Positions 15,917 to 23,430 of a stretch of DNA of 37,085 bases are shown one piece after another (the stretch's first letter is position 1; each line of letters opens with the position of its first letter). Origin of the DNA: CAMEON01 sp045128275 (GTDB lineage Bacteria; Bacillota; Clostridia; Oscillospirales; CAG-272); the NCBI GenBank assembly GCA_045128275.1, contig JBGVRH010000092.1:1-37085 (forward strand), in the 5' to 3' direction. Made by a program: the position numbers and the translations under genes. The notes under the pieces are model-generated. The model was not told the origin of the DNA, did not search any database, and saw only the letters and a list, made by a program, of their open reading frames with translations.

Positions 15917-17218
15917 TTATTCCACCACTCCGAAAATCAAGGGCCGCGCCGCGGGTTTGCTATCGCCGATCACCGTGGAGGTCAGGAGCTTTGCCTCGGC
16001 CCCGTCCAACAGCTCCTCGCGGGAGGTATACAGGGTGGCTATGGGTTGACCCTCGCGGACGGCATCTCCCGTCTTGGCGTGGAGAATGATTCCTGCCGCG
16101 GGGTCGATGACATCCTCCTTGCGGTTGCGTCCCGCACCCAGAAGCAGAGCGGCGGTGCCGTAGCCCTCGCAGTTTACCGAGACGATGTAGCCGTCGGCGG
16201 GAGCGATCACCTCGCGGGAGTAGGGGGCGGTCGGGAACTTTTCGGGGTGGTAGATCCAGTCGGGATCGCCTCCCTGGGCCTTGACCATAGCCGCGAAGGT
16301 GGCCAGCGCGCTTCCGTCGGCCATGACACGACGGACATTCGCCTCGCATTCCTCCTCCGTTCCCCGATCCGAGATCACCAGCATATGGGTGGCCAGCGCC
16401 ACGCACAGCTCGGTAAAGTCGGCGGGCCCTCGGCCGTTCAGGGTCTCGATGGCCTCGATGACCTCCAAGGAATTGCCGATGGCCTGCCCCAAGGGGCGAT
16501 CCATATCCGTGATGAGGGCGCGCACCCGCTTGCCCGCCCGCTTGCCGATGTCCACCATGGCCTCGGCCAGGGCGCGGCTGTCGGCCTCGGACTTCATGAA
16601 CGCCCCGCTGCCCGTCTTCACGTCCAGCAGGATGCAGTCATCGTCGGCGGCCAGCTTCTTGCCCATGATGGAGGAGGCGATGAGGGGGAGGGAGTCCACC
16701 GTAGCCGTCACGTCGCGGAGGGCGTAGAGCAGCTTGTCCGCGGGAGCCAGATCGGCGCTCTGCCCCACGATGGCGATGCCCACCTCGTTGACGATGGCCT
16801 CAAACTCGGAGGTGGTCAGATCGGTACGGAAGCCCGTGATGGCCTCCAATTTATCCACAGTGCCACCGGTATGACCTAAGCCTCTGCCGCTCATCTTGGC
16901 CACCTTGACCCCCAGGGCGGCCACGATGGGGGCCACCGCCAGGCTGGTCTTGTCCCCCACACCGCCCGTGGAGTGCTTGTCCACCCGCAGGCCTTGGATT
17001 CCCTCAAAGTGGAGGGTATCTCCCGAGTCACGGATGGCCAGAGTGAGGGAAGCGGTCTCCTCGGGGGTCATGCCCCGAAAGTAGACCGCCATGCAAAAGG
17101 CGGCGGCCTGGTAGTCGGGGATCTCCCCCGCTACGTAGCCCGCGATGAACTCCCGTATCTCGGCATCGGTCAAGGTAAGACCGTCTCGTTTCTTTTTGAT
17201 CACGTCGTATGGGCGCAT
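15917..17218 (-). CDS. pdp: Pyrimidine-nucleoside phosphorylase
   Basis: A 433-residue enzyme that splits thymidine, uridine or deoxyuridine with phosphate, giving the base and (deoxy)ribose-1-phosphate in nucleoside salvage. The glycosyltransferase/phosphorylase signature is complete: KHSTGGVGDKTSL (Lys81, Ser83, Lys90), MSGRGLGHTGGTVDKLEAI, then the C-terminal PYNP domain with GYGTAALLLGAG. The length matches B. subtilis Pdp. AAAGGA precedes ATG 17218. The cytidine deaminase gene lies just upstream on the same strand and feeds it uridine. A paired hairpin repeat sits in the 192-bp gap between them. Whether the enzyme prefers thymidine (DeoA) or acts broadly (Pdp) cannot be read directly; Firmicutes usually have Pdp. 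Confidence 0.95.
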   Translation of the reverse strand: MRPYDVIKKKRDGLTLTDAEIREFIAGYVAGEIPDYQAAAFCMAVYFRGMTPEETASLTLAIRDSGDTLHFEGIQGLRVDKHSTGGVGDKTSLAVAPIVAALGVKVAKMSGRGLGHTGGTVDKLEAITGFRTDLTTSEFEAIVNEVGIAIVGQSADLAPADKLLYALRDVTATVDSLPLIASSIMGKKLAADDDCILLDVKTGSGAFMKSEADSRALAEAMVDIGKRAGKRVRALITDMDRPLGQAIGNSLEVIEAIETLNGRGPADFTELCVALATHMLVISDRGTEEECEANVRRVMADGSALATFAAMVKAQGGDPDWIYHPEKFPTAPYSREVIAPADGYIVSVNCEGYGTAALLLGAGRNRKEDVIDPAAGIILHAKTGDAVREGQPIATLYTSREELLDGAEAKLLTSTVIGDSKPAARPLIFGVVE

Positions 17219-17286
17219 GGTGGTTCCTTTCTTGTCAGGTGTGCTGTGGATCTCAAATGAGGGTTTATCGAGTTGTCTGTTGGATT

Positions 17287-17383
17287 GTCATCCTGAGCGG
17301 AGGGCGAAGCCCGGAGTCGAAGGATCTCTCGCCGGACAAGGAGATCCTTCGACTCCGCCGCAAGCGGCTCCGCTCAGGATGAC
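17287..17383. repeat. Inverted pair of 'TCATCCTGAGCG...GAAGGATCTC' repeat units
   Basis: Two arms of about 42 bp, 17287-17329 and 17341-17383, are reverse complements at their ends. Each arm also holds its own small hairpin: GGGC-GAA-GCCC in the left, and CCGC-TTG-CGG in the right. The middle sequences differ but stay self-complementary. The outer sequence is a dispersed repeat unit that I recall from several bacterial lineages. The whole could fold as one long stem in the cdd-pdp transcript. Confidence 0.85.
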
Positions 17384-17410
17384 TCTTTTGACCGCCCGCT
17401 AAACCGCGAT

Positions 17411-17827
17411 TTACAAATTCTTCTTCGTAAACGCAAAGGGAAGCAGCTCCCCCAGCGTCAACACCCGCATCTCCTCGGGTGTCCCCAGGATCACGGGCAT
17501 ATCGGGCTCGCAGAACTCCGCCAGCACCTGGCGGCACACCCCGCAGGGGGTACAGGCGGCATCCAAGGTCTCCCCCGAGCCACCCACCACGGCGATGGCG
17601 CAAAACTCCCGCACCCCCTCGCTGACCGCCTTGAACACAGCCGTCCGCTCGGCGCAGTTGGTGGGGCTGTAGCCCGCATTCTCGATATTACAGCCCGTAT
17701 AGATCCTCCCGTCAGCCCCCAGGAGAGCCGCCCCTACGCGGTAGCCCGAGTAGGGGGAGTAGGAAAATTCCCGTGCCGCCACGGCCGAGGCCATGAGGGA
17801 GGCATAGAGTTCTTTTTGATCAGTCAT
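17411..17827 (-). CDS. cdd: Cytidine deaminase
   Basis: A 138-residue zinc enzyme that turns cytidine and deoxycytidine into uridine and deoxyuridine. The zinc site is complete: TNCAERTAVF (Cys58, catalytic Glu60) and PCGVCRQ (Cys95, Cys98). The CNIENAGYSPTNCAE stretch binds the nucleoside. The length is that of the homotetrameric form (about 130-140). GGAGAAAG precedes ATG 17827. The gene comes right before pdp, and the pair forms a pyrimidine salvage unit. The DUF4830 gene ends 60 bp upstream and may share the transcript. Confidence 0.97.
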   Translation of the reverse strand: MTDQKELYASLMASAVAAREFSYSPYSGYRVGAALLGADGRIYTGCNIENAGYSPTNCAERTAVFKAVSEGVREFCAIAVVGGSGETLDAACTPCGVCRQVLAEFCEPDMPVILGTPEEMRVLTLGELLPFAFTKKNL

Positions 17828-17887
17828 GTGCTTTCTCCGATCTTGGAAAGTAAACGATAAATAGATAAATTAACACATGGTGGAGAA

Positions 17888-18424
17888 TTACTCCTCCGTA
17901 GGCTTCTCAAACCCGTGAATGAACCCGTTCACGTCCGCCGAGCAGATGTCCCCGCCGATGACGCGGCCTCTGTATATCAAGACGTTTGCGTATACCGTTC
18001 CGTCATAATCGGGGTAGTCGGTCACCGTAAAGGTGTGGCGGGTGACGGTCTTCTTCTTGTACTTGGACAGATCCAGCCCCTGGGACTTCTGCAGCTCGTT
18101 GTAGCCCGCGAAGACCTTGTCGAACTGGGCGGGGATGGTGACCTCTTTGGTCTCCACCGATCCCGCGTCCACCACCCAGCCGAACTGGCCGAGGAACTTG
18201 GCCGCGTCGTCAGCGGTCTTGACCTTGTCGTAGCGCACCGACACCGTCACCCCCGACTCGGCCTCGGGAGCATCTACCGCCAGCCCGCCGCTTGCGTTGG
18301 GCTTTTGGGTGTCTCCCCCCGCGTAGGCGGGGACAAAGGCGATGAGGGTGATGAGGGCGGCCATGGCAACGCAGAGGATGCCGAAAAACTTGATACTGCT
18401 GGCTTTGAAGGAGTAAATGAACAT
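17888..18424 (-). CDS. DUF4830 domain protein, membrane-anchored
   Basis: A 178-residue protein with one N-terminal hydrophobic segment (about residues 11-35) that could be a signal anchor or an uncleaved signal. A low-complexity stretch follows, then a domain from about 65 to the end. Phrases such as FLGQFGWVVD, YNELQKSQGLDLSKYKKK, VYANVLIYRGRVIGGDICS and GFIHGF match my memory of DUF4830, found almost only in Clostridia. No function is known. GGAGG precedes ATG 18424. It may be co-transcribed with cdd, but nothing ties it to nucleoside salvage. Confidence 0.75.
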   Translation of the reverse strand: MFIYSFKASSIKFFGILCVAMAALITLIAFVPAYAGGDTQKPNASGGLAVDAPEAESGVTVSVRYDKVKTADDAAKFLGQFGWVVDAGSVETKEVTIPAQFDKVFAGYNELQKSQGLDLSKYKKKTVTRHTFTVTDYPDYDGTVYANVLIYRGRVIGGDICSADVNGFIHGFEKPTEE

Positions 18425-18486
18425 ACCCGTGACCTCCGTATGGATAATTGGTATATCCTATGCGGGGAGACGGGGAAGTATGAGTT

Positions 18487-18580
18487 ACAAGATACGAGAT
18501 ACAAGATACAAGATAGAGAGCGGCGGCGCGCGTTATCTTGTATCTTTGTATCTTTGTATCTTTGTATCTTGTATCTTTGT
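18487..18580. repeat. Inverted array of TTGTATCT-type short tandem units
   Basis: The right arm (18534-18580) holds about six tandem copies of TATCTTTG or TATCTTG. The left arm (18487-18515) holds four copies of the reverse complement. They can pair into a long AT-rich stem with a GC-rich loop (GCGGCGGCGCGCG). The right arm touches the stop codon of the DUF5722 gene. Confidence 0.85.
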
Positions 18581-20067
18581 CAGTATCTTTCCCAGTGATA
18601 CACGCCCTTCTCGTCCTTCTGATCGATGGCCTTGAACACGTAGTACATGGGCTTGGGCGCGTCCATACCGTGTCCCTCCTTCTTTCTCCGCCACAGACCC
18701 AGGTTCAGACCGAACTCAAAGGCGTTGTCGTGGTGGGAGTGGAGGATGAAGGAATCGATCTCGGGGATCTCCATGATCTTGCGGTAGGCGCGGCCGTAGG
18801 CGCAGGCCTGGAGGATCTCGCTCTCGGGAGTCCAGTGGGAGTTGAAGCCCTGCTCCGACAGGATGATGCGGCGGCGCTCACCGTTGAGCAGGAACTCGGG
18901 ACGGTAGATGAACCGCGCCAGCACCTCCAGGTTCTTGAAGGTGATGATGGGGGCATCGTCATCGGGGGTGGCCAGCTTGTCGTTCCAGAAATCGGGGTAG
19001 TTGAGATCCTCGGGGTAGGGATGGTGGGCGATGTGCCAGGGGATCTGACCCTGCTCGGTGGCCAGCTCGTTGAGGAAGACCAGCATATCGCGGGTCTTGT
19101 AGTAGCGCAGAGGCTGGTTCTCGTCCATGGCCACTGTCCAGAAGTGGTCGATGGAGACGAAGACACGCATATTGGCGTAGATGGAGGCGGCGGTCTGCCA
19201 GGTCACGCGCAGAGCCGTGGCGTACTCAGTCACGTACTCCTCCATGGTCATCTCCCCCGAGTTGGCCCAGATGTAGCCCGCGTCCACCTCGTTGCTCACG
19301 ATCATGCCCACCACGCGGCCAAAGGCACGGTCCTCACGGGTGTAGCGGTCGGTCAAAAAGGCGATGAAGGCGCGGTAGTAGGCCAGACCCTCCTCGGTGA
19401 CCAGGTTGAAGGCCGAGATCAGACCCGTGCCGTCCTCCCCCTTGCCCGTGTAGGCGGGGTGCTTGATGATCTCCCAGAAGGCGGGATCAATGTCACAGCG
19501 CCAATGGGGGGAGTTGAGCAGGATGAAGGAGATCACACAGCCGATCTCGGAGAGGCCGATAAAGGTCTCGTCCATCTTTTCCACGTGGGACTTGCGGAAG
19601 TAGAAGGTTCTCCCCTCGTACTCAAAGAAGATGGTATTACCCTCCTCGGGGGTCAGCATGAGAAAATCGCCCTCGTTGACGTTGATAGCCGAGTGGCGCA
19701 CACCCAGCTCCTTGGCATCGGCGTAGTCCACCACCTGGAGACCCTTCTTGGTGTCCACCACGGGGTAGGGGAAGTCCCGCTCGGATGCGGTGATGGCCTC
19801 CACGTACTGCTTGCCCTCCAGAAGCTCGTCATCCACCTGCACACCGTAGGACAGGCACACGCCGTCACGGCCGCAGGCGAAGCGGGGGATCACCAGGGTG
19901 TTGCCCTCCACGGCGGGGGTCAGGGCGGTTAGGGGCTCCACCTCCTCGGCCAGAATGGGGGAGAAGGGAATGACCTTCACCTCGGCGTCGGCGGGGATGG
20001 GGGCATCGAGCAGGATTCGGATGGTATCGGCGGTTGCGATGATCGCGATAACGCGGTTTATCGTCAT
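18580..20067 (-). CDS. DUF5722-type glycosidase-like protein
   Basis: A 495-residue protein resembling the DUF5722 family, with a predicted TIM-barrel fold. Residues 1-105 form a beta-rich N-terminal part. The barrel then begins with KKGLQVVDYADAKELGVRHSAINV. Two conserved Glu stand where clan GH-A glycosidases have their catalytic pair: Glu260 in IVSNEVDAGY (acid/base-like 'NE') and Glu405 in IILSEQGFNS (nucleophile-like). IAHHPYPED and HSHHDNAFEFG could line the pocket. No signal peptide is seen, so it is likely cytosolic, which would suit an oligosaccharide. Activity is inferred. It has its own promoter, shared in a divergent region with the CotH gene. Confidence 0.72.
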   Translation of the reverse strand: MTINRVIAIIATADTIRILLDAPIPADAEVKVIPFSPILAEEVEPLTALTPAVEGNTLVIPRFACGRDGVCLSYGVQVDDELLEGKQYVEAITASERDFPYPVVDTKKGLQVVDYADAKELGVRHSAINVNEGDFLMLTPEEGNTIFFEYEGRTFYFRKSHVEKMDETFIGLSEIGCVISFILLNSPHWRCDIDPAFWEIIKHPAYTGKGEDGTGLISAFNLVTEEGLAYYRAFIAFLTDRYTREDRAFGRVVGMIVSNEVDAGYIWANSGEMTMEEYVTEYATALRVTWQTAASIYANMRVFVSIDHFWTVAMDENQPLRYYKTRDMLVFLNELATEQGQIPWHIAHHPYPEDLNYPDFWNDKLATPDDDAPIITFKNLEVLARFIYRPEFLLNGERRRIILSEQGFNSHWTPESEILQACAYGRAYRKIMEIPEIDSFILHSHHDNAFEFGLNLGLWRRKKEGHGMDAPKPMYYVFKAIDQKDEKGVYHWERY

Positions 20068-20114
20068 AATGGTGTCCGTCCTTTTTCAGAGTATTGGCAG
20101 AATGCGCCACCATC

Positions 20115-20143
20115 ATTATAAGGTATTTTTCCAAAAAAGTCAA
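20115..20143 (-). promoter_or_regulatory. Promoter of the DUF5722 gene
   Basis: On the minus strand TTGACT (20143-20138), a 17-bp spacer and TATAAT (20120-20115), about 48 bp before the start codon. Confidence 0.85.
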
Positions 20144-20208
20144 TCAAAATGCTCTATTTTTTATCATGTTTTATAAATGTTTTCAATTCCTTCACCAAAA
20201 TGACGGGC

Positions 20209-20223
20209 GGTTTGTGGTATAAT
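20209..20223 (+). promoter_or_regulatory. Extended -10 promoter of the CotH lipoprotein gene
   Basis: TTTGTGG then TATAAT (20218-20223) has the same extended -10 form as other promoters in this window, but no good -35 box is seen at 17 bp. Confidence 0.6.
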
Positions 20224-20259
20224 AAACTGAAAATCTATGTGGAAAGGTATGACTCCACC

Positions 20260-22203
20260 ATGAAAGCACGGAAAAATCCCACCACCCGCGCCGCGGCTCT
20301 CCTGCTGGCGCTCCTCCTGCTGGCCACAGCGGGACTGACTGCTTGTGACAAGACCAATGACCCCACGGGTACAGACCCCTCCGATACCACTGCCCAAGCC
20401 CCCGAAAACGGCGGCATGACCCTCCCCGATGCCACTACTTCTGCCGACCCCGAGGCACCCACCGACCCCGCCGACACCCCCGCTACCCCCGAGGCTCCCG
20501 ACTCCCTCATCGGTGATGGCTCGCCCCTGGTGGGGATCTACCCCACCTTCTCGGAGGCAGGCGGCTTCTACACCTCCCGTACCAAGACCGTGGAGATCAC
20601 CGCTCCCGAGGGCTATACCGTCCGCTACACCACCGACGGCTCTGTCCCCACCAAGCGCTCCGCCGCCTACAGGGAGGCCATCCAGATCACCGCCGACAAG
20701 GGGGAGGGCAAGACCATCCGCGCCGCCTGCTTCGACGCTGACGACAAGCTGGTGGGTCAGGTCATCACCCATACCTACATCTGTGCCACCGCCACCACGG
20801 GCCTCCACTACACGATCATGCTTTCCTGCGACGAGGACGATCTCCACGATATGTACGCCGATATCCACGAAAAGATCGAGCGGGCCGCCCACGCCGAGAT
20901 CCTGGCCCCCGACGGCACCCGTATCGTATCCCAGGACGTGGGTCTCCGCCTCTTCGGCGGCTCCTCCCGCGCCCTTCAGCAGAAGTCCTTCAAGATCATC
21001 GCCCGCAAGGACGGCTACTTCGGGGAGAATACCCCCTACGTGGGTCTGGGTACCTTCACCTACCCCTTCTTCCCCGAGCGCACCGTGATTGCGGGCAAGA
21101 ACGCGGGTAAGGTGCTGCAAAAGTACGACGGTCTCATCCTCCGCAACGGCGGTAACGACTCCCTGTTGGCCACCGCCGCCGACCCCGACCGCCCCAATAT
21201 GCTCCGCGACGGTATGTCCAACGAGTTCATCGCCAAGTTTGCCCCCAACGTCCAGATGTCCTACGCCCACTTCGTCGCGGTCTACCTCAACGGCGAGTAT
21301 TACGGTGTGCTGGAGCTTCGTGAGAACCAGAACGAGGACTATATCAAGCGGCTCTACGGCGTGGACGATAACGACGTGGTGGTGGTGAAGTCCGAGCTGG
21401 ATACCACCCGCGCCTGTGAGAATCACAGAGATGGCGGCGGTTGCCGCTTCTGCGGCTCCTGGTTCTTCTATGAGACCGATGCCGATGCCGCCGCCCAGAA
21501 GGAGATGAAGGACTGGATCGCCCTCTGTAAGAAGGCCGCGGGAGCCGTGAACGCAAGCGAGGCCGAGTACCGCAAGATCTTTGCGGAGGTGGAGTCCAAG
21601 CTGGATCTCCGCAACGCGCTGGAGTACATGGCCTGCGCCTGCTACTTCGTCAACACCGACTGGCCCCACAACAACGTCCGCGTCTGGCGCTACACGGGTG
21701 CCCCCATGGACGGTGTTTCCATTACCGACGGGAAGTGGCGCTTCGCCACCCGTGACATGGACTTCACCATGAACCGCTATGACAAGGGTGCCCCCCTGCC
21801 CGAGATCGAGACCACCCCCACGGTGGATATGTTCTCCTGGGTGCTGTCCAACTACGTGGACGGCTACGGGGATCAGCAGCAGTACACCGATGCCCTCTAC
21901 CTCCAGGGCCTCTTCGCCTTCCTCATGCGGGACGATACCTTCCGCGCCGACTTCGCCGAGTTCTGCCGCACCCTCGCCTCGGAGGAGGCCACCGCCTACC
22001 TCCTGGCCCTCTATGAGGATGCCTACGGCCAGCTCAGCCCCATCGTGGGGGATCACATTAACCGCTGGAAGGGCCAAGTCAGAGGCATGATCTCGGACTC
22101 CCGCAGCTGGAAGCGCGCCGCCGCCCGCACCGAGACCTTCATCAAGTCCCGTCCCGCCCAGTTCCTGAAGCATTTGGATAAGATGCTGGCGATGTACGAG
22201 TAA
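20260..22203 (+). CDS. CotH-kinase-family surface lipoprotein
   Basis: A 647-residue predicted lipoprotein. The signal peptide ends in LTAC (Cys29). Residues 30-90 form a Thr/Asp/Pro linker. About 97-172 resemble a chitobiase/hexosaminidase C-terminal-type (CHB_HEX) beta domain with YTVRYTTDGSVPTK. From about 185 to 640 is a CotH domain, with LRLFGGSSRALQQKSFKI, YGVLELRENQNEDYIKRLYG and RDMDFTMNRY, which carries the Asp pair expected for the kinase-like active site. CotH in Bacillus is a spore-coat protein kinase; surface CotH lipoproteins in Clostridia are often found with polysaccharide-using systems. The target is unknown. ATG 20260 has GGAAAGG at about 20241-20247. It is divergent from the DUF5722 gene. 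Confidence 0.88.
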   Translation: MKARKNPTTRAAALLLALLLLATAGLTACDKTNDPTGTDPSDTTAQAPENGGMTLPDATTSADPEAPTDPADTPATPEAPDSLIGDGSPLVGIYPTFSEAGGFYTSRTKTVEITAPEGYTVRYTTDGSVPTKRSAAYREAIQITADKGEGKTIRAACFDADDKLVGQVITHTYICATATTGLHYTIMLSCDEDDLHDMYADIHEKIERAAHAEILAPDGTRIVSQDVGLRLFGGSSRALQQKSFKIIARKDGYFGENTPYVGLGTFTYPFFPERTVIAGKNAGKVLQKYDGLILRNGGNDSLLATAADPDRPNMLRDGMSNEFIAKFAPNVQMSYAHFVAVYLNGEYYGVLELRENQNEDYIKRLYGVDDNDVVVVKSELDTTRACENHRDGGGCRFCGSWFFYETDADAAAQKEMKDWIALCKKAAGAVNASEAEYRKIFAEVESKLDLRNALEYMACACYFVNTDWPHNNVRVWRYTGAPMDGVSITDGKWRFATRDMDFTMNRYDKGAPLPEIETTPTVDMFSWVLSNYVDGYGDQQQYTDALYLQGLFAFLMRDDTFRADFAEFCRTLASEEATAYLLALYEDAYGQLSPIVGDHINRWKGQVRGMISDSRSWKRAAARTETFIKSRPAQFLKHLDKMLAMYE

Positions 22204-22212
22204 GAAACCTGT

Positions 22213-22431
22213 AAATTGCAGTTTATCGGGGAACGAGGAGAACGGCCTCCGGCGGCCAAGAACCTTTTTGGAAAAAGGTTCTTGGATCTCCAAAAACTTT
22301 CAAAAAAGCATAGATAAGCCAAGCGAATTGATAGTGGGTAGCATAGAGGAGACCCCCATGGGGCCCCTTCCCCATTGGTGTATTTGTTACGTGAAAGAGA
22401 TGTGCATCCCACCGACAAACCCAAATTTGAA
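22213..22431 (+). repeat. Dispersed 219-bp intergenic repeat, copy 2 (full length)
   Basis: It starts at AAATTGCAG and ends at AAATTTGAA, exactly as long as the copy at 30658-30876. It contains GGCC-rich inverted bases, then a 14-bp perfect stem (22256-22269 with 22272-22285) around two G residues, then GGATCTCCAAAAACTTTC. A CCCCATGGGG palindrome lies further on. It fills most of the 288-bp gap between the CotH gene and the next gene. No promoter is evident in or before it. Confidence 0.9.
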
Positions 22432-22442
22432 CCCCGTTTCTT

Positions 22443-22470
22443 GATTTTGCATTTTGCATTTCGAATTTTC
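22443..22470. repeat. Half-copy of the ATTTTGC short-unit repeat
   Basis: ATTTTGCATTTTGCATTTCG followed by AATTTTCCATTCCC repeats the right arm of the inverted element at 36021-36062 in the same order. It sits directly behind repeat copy 2 and before the start codon at 22492. Confidence 0.75.
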
Positions 22471-22491
22471 CATTCCCGAAAGGAGTCCCCC

Positions 22492-23418
22492 ATGGGCGCA
22501 TGGAACGTCAGCATTACGGGTAACGATACCGCCCAAGACCTGAAATACGAATATCAAGCCGCTTTCTACTACTACGACGTGGAGACCGCCCTTGAGAAGC
22601 TGGATGCCTACGTCCGTACCCACATCTGCCGCGAGTCCGACGAGGAGGAGTGGTGCAACTACTACTACTCTCTGGCGGATTTCATGTGGCGCAAGGGCAT
22701 CCTCACCGACGCCGTCCGCGACCGCGCCGTCCGCATGATCGACGAGGACTTCGGCCTGGAGCTGTGGGCGGAAGATGAAAAGACCCTGCAGAAACGAAAA
22801 AAGGCGCTGGCCGAGTTCCGCGAAAAGCTCCTGTCCCCCCAAGGGGAGAAAAAGAAGATCCGGGTCAAGCTGAACCTGGAGTCGGTCTTTGAGGTGGGAG
22901 ACGTGGTGGCCTTTCGGCTCAAAACTGCCGATAAGTCCTACATCCCCGAGCTGCATGGGAAAAAGACCCACTTCGACGAGGCCTTCTTCAAGGCCTGCGA
23001 CGGCAAATACGTCGTGATGCGAAAGGCCAAGGACGATATCTCCTACCGCTCCAAAGTAGTCCCCGAGGTGGCCGACCATTGGATCATCCTCCAGCTGTAC
23101 GGCAAGATCTTTGACGAGATCCCCACCATGGAGGAGCTGTCCTCGGTGGGCTGGGCCCATAGCGAGGACGGAAACGGCTTCTTCTTTTGCGAGAGCAGCC
23201 TGTACTACTTCAAAAAGCGGGACTTTCAGATCATCGGCCGCGACCGAAGACCGACGATCGTCCCCCGCAGGTGCAACAGCAGCATCTTCTTCTCGGTCAA
23301 CGTCCCCTGCTCCAACGCGGACACCTCCCTCATCGAGGCCATCACCCTGGCGAGAGCGGAGGAGAAGCCCCAAAAAAGATCCTTCTTGGATTTTCTGAAA
23401 CCCAAAAAGAACACTTGA
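22492..23418 (+). CDS. Uncharacterised protein with MGAW N-terminus
   Basis: A 308-residue soluble protein that I do not recognise with confidence. The beginning MGAWNVSITGNDTAQDL recalls DUF4259 proteins (MGAWG...NDxA.D), some of which are toxin-immunity-like, but the similarity is short. The first 110 residues are helical and acidic, including YYYDVETALEKLDAYVR. A middle beta-rich part follows (KIRVKLNLESVFEVGDVVAFRL), and the C-terminus is basic (SFLDFLKPKKNT). AAAGGAG at 22479-22485 supports ATG 22492; the open frame extends upstream through the repeat but lacks a start site there. The ADP-ribosylglycohydrolase-like gene follows after 12 bp, so the two are probably one operon. Confidence 0.75.
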   Translation: MGAWNVSITGNDTAQDLKYEYQAAFYYYDVETALEKLDAYVRTHICRESDEEEWCNYYYSLADFMWRKGILTDAVRDRAVRMIDEDFGLELWAEDEKTLQKRKKALAEFREKLLSPQGEKKKIRVKLNLESVFEVGDVVAFRLKTADKSYIPELHGKKTHFDEAFFKACDGKYVVMRKAKDDISYRSKVVPEVADHWIILQLYGKIFDEIPTMEELSSVGWAHSEDGNGFFFCESSLYYFKKRDFQIIGRDRRPTIVPRRCNSSIFFSVNVPCSNADTSLIEAITLARAEEKPQKRSFLDFLKPKKNT

Positions 23419-23430
23419 AAGGATACGATC

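Noticed and set aside
18534..18580. Tandem repeats considered as a CRISPR array
   Set aside because: Units are only 7-8 bp with no spacers, and there are no cas genes nearby.
22213..22520. Minus-strand open frames through the repeat copies as a possible small protein
   Set aside because: Copies 2 and 3 translate alike only because the DNA is repeated; there is no consistent start codon or ribosome site, and the frame runs into neighbouring sequence.
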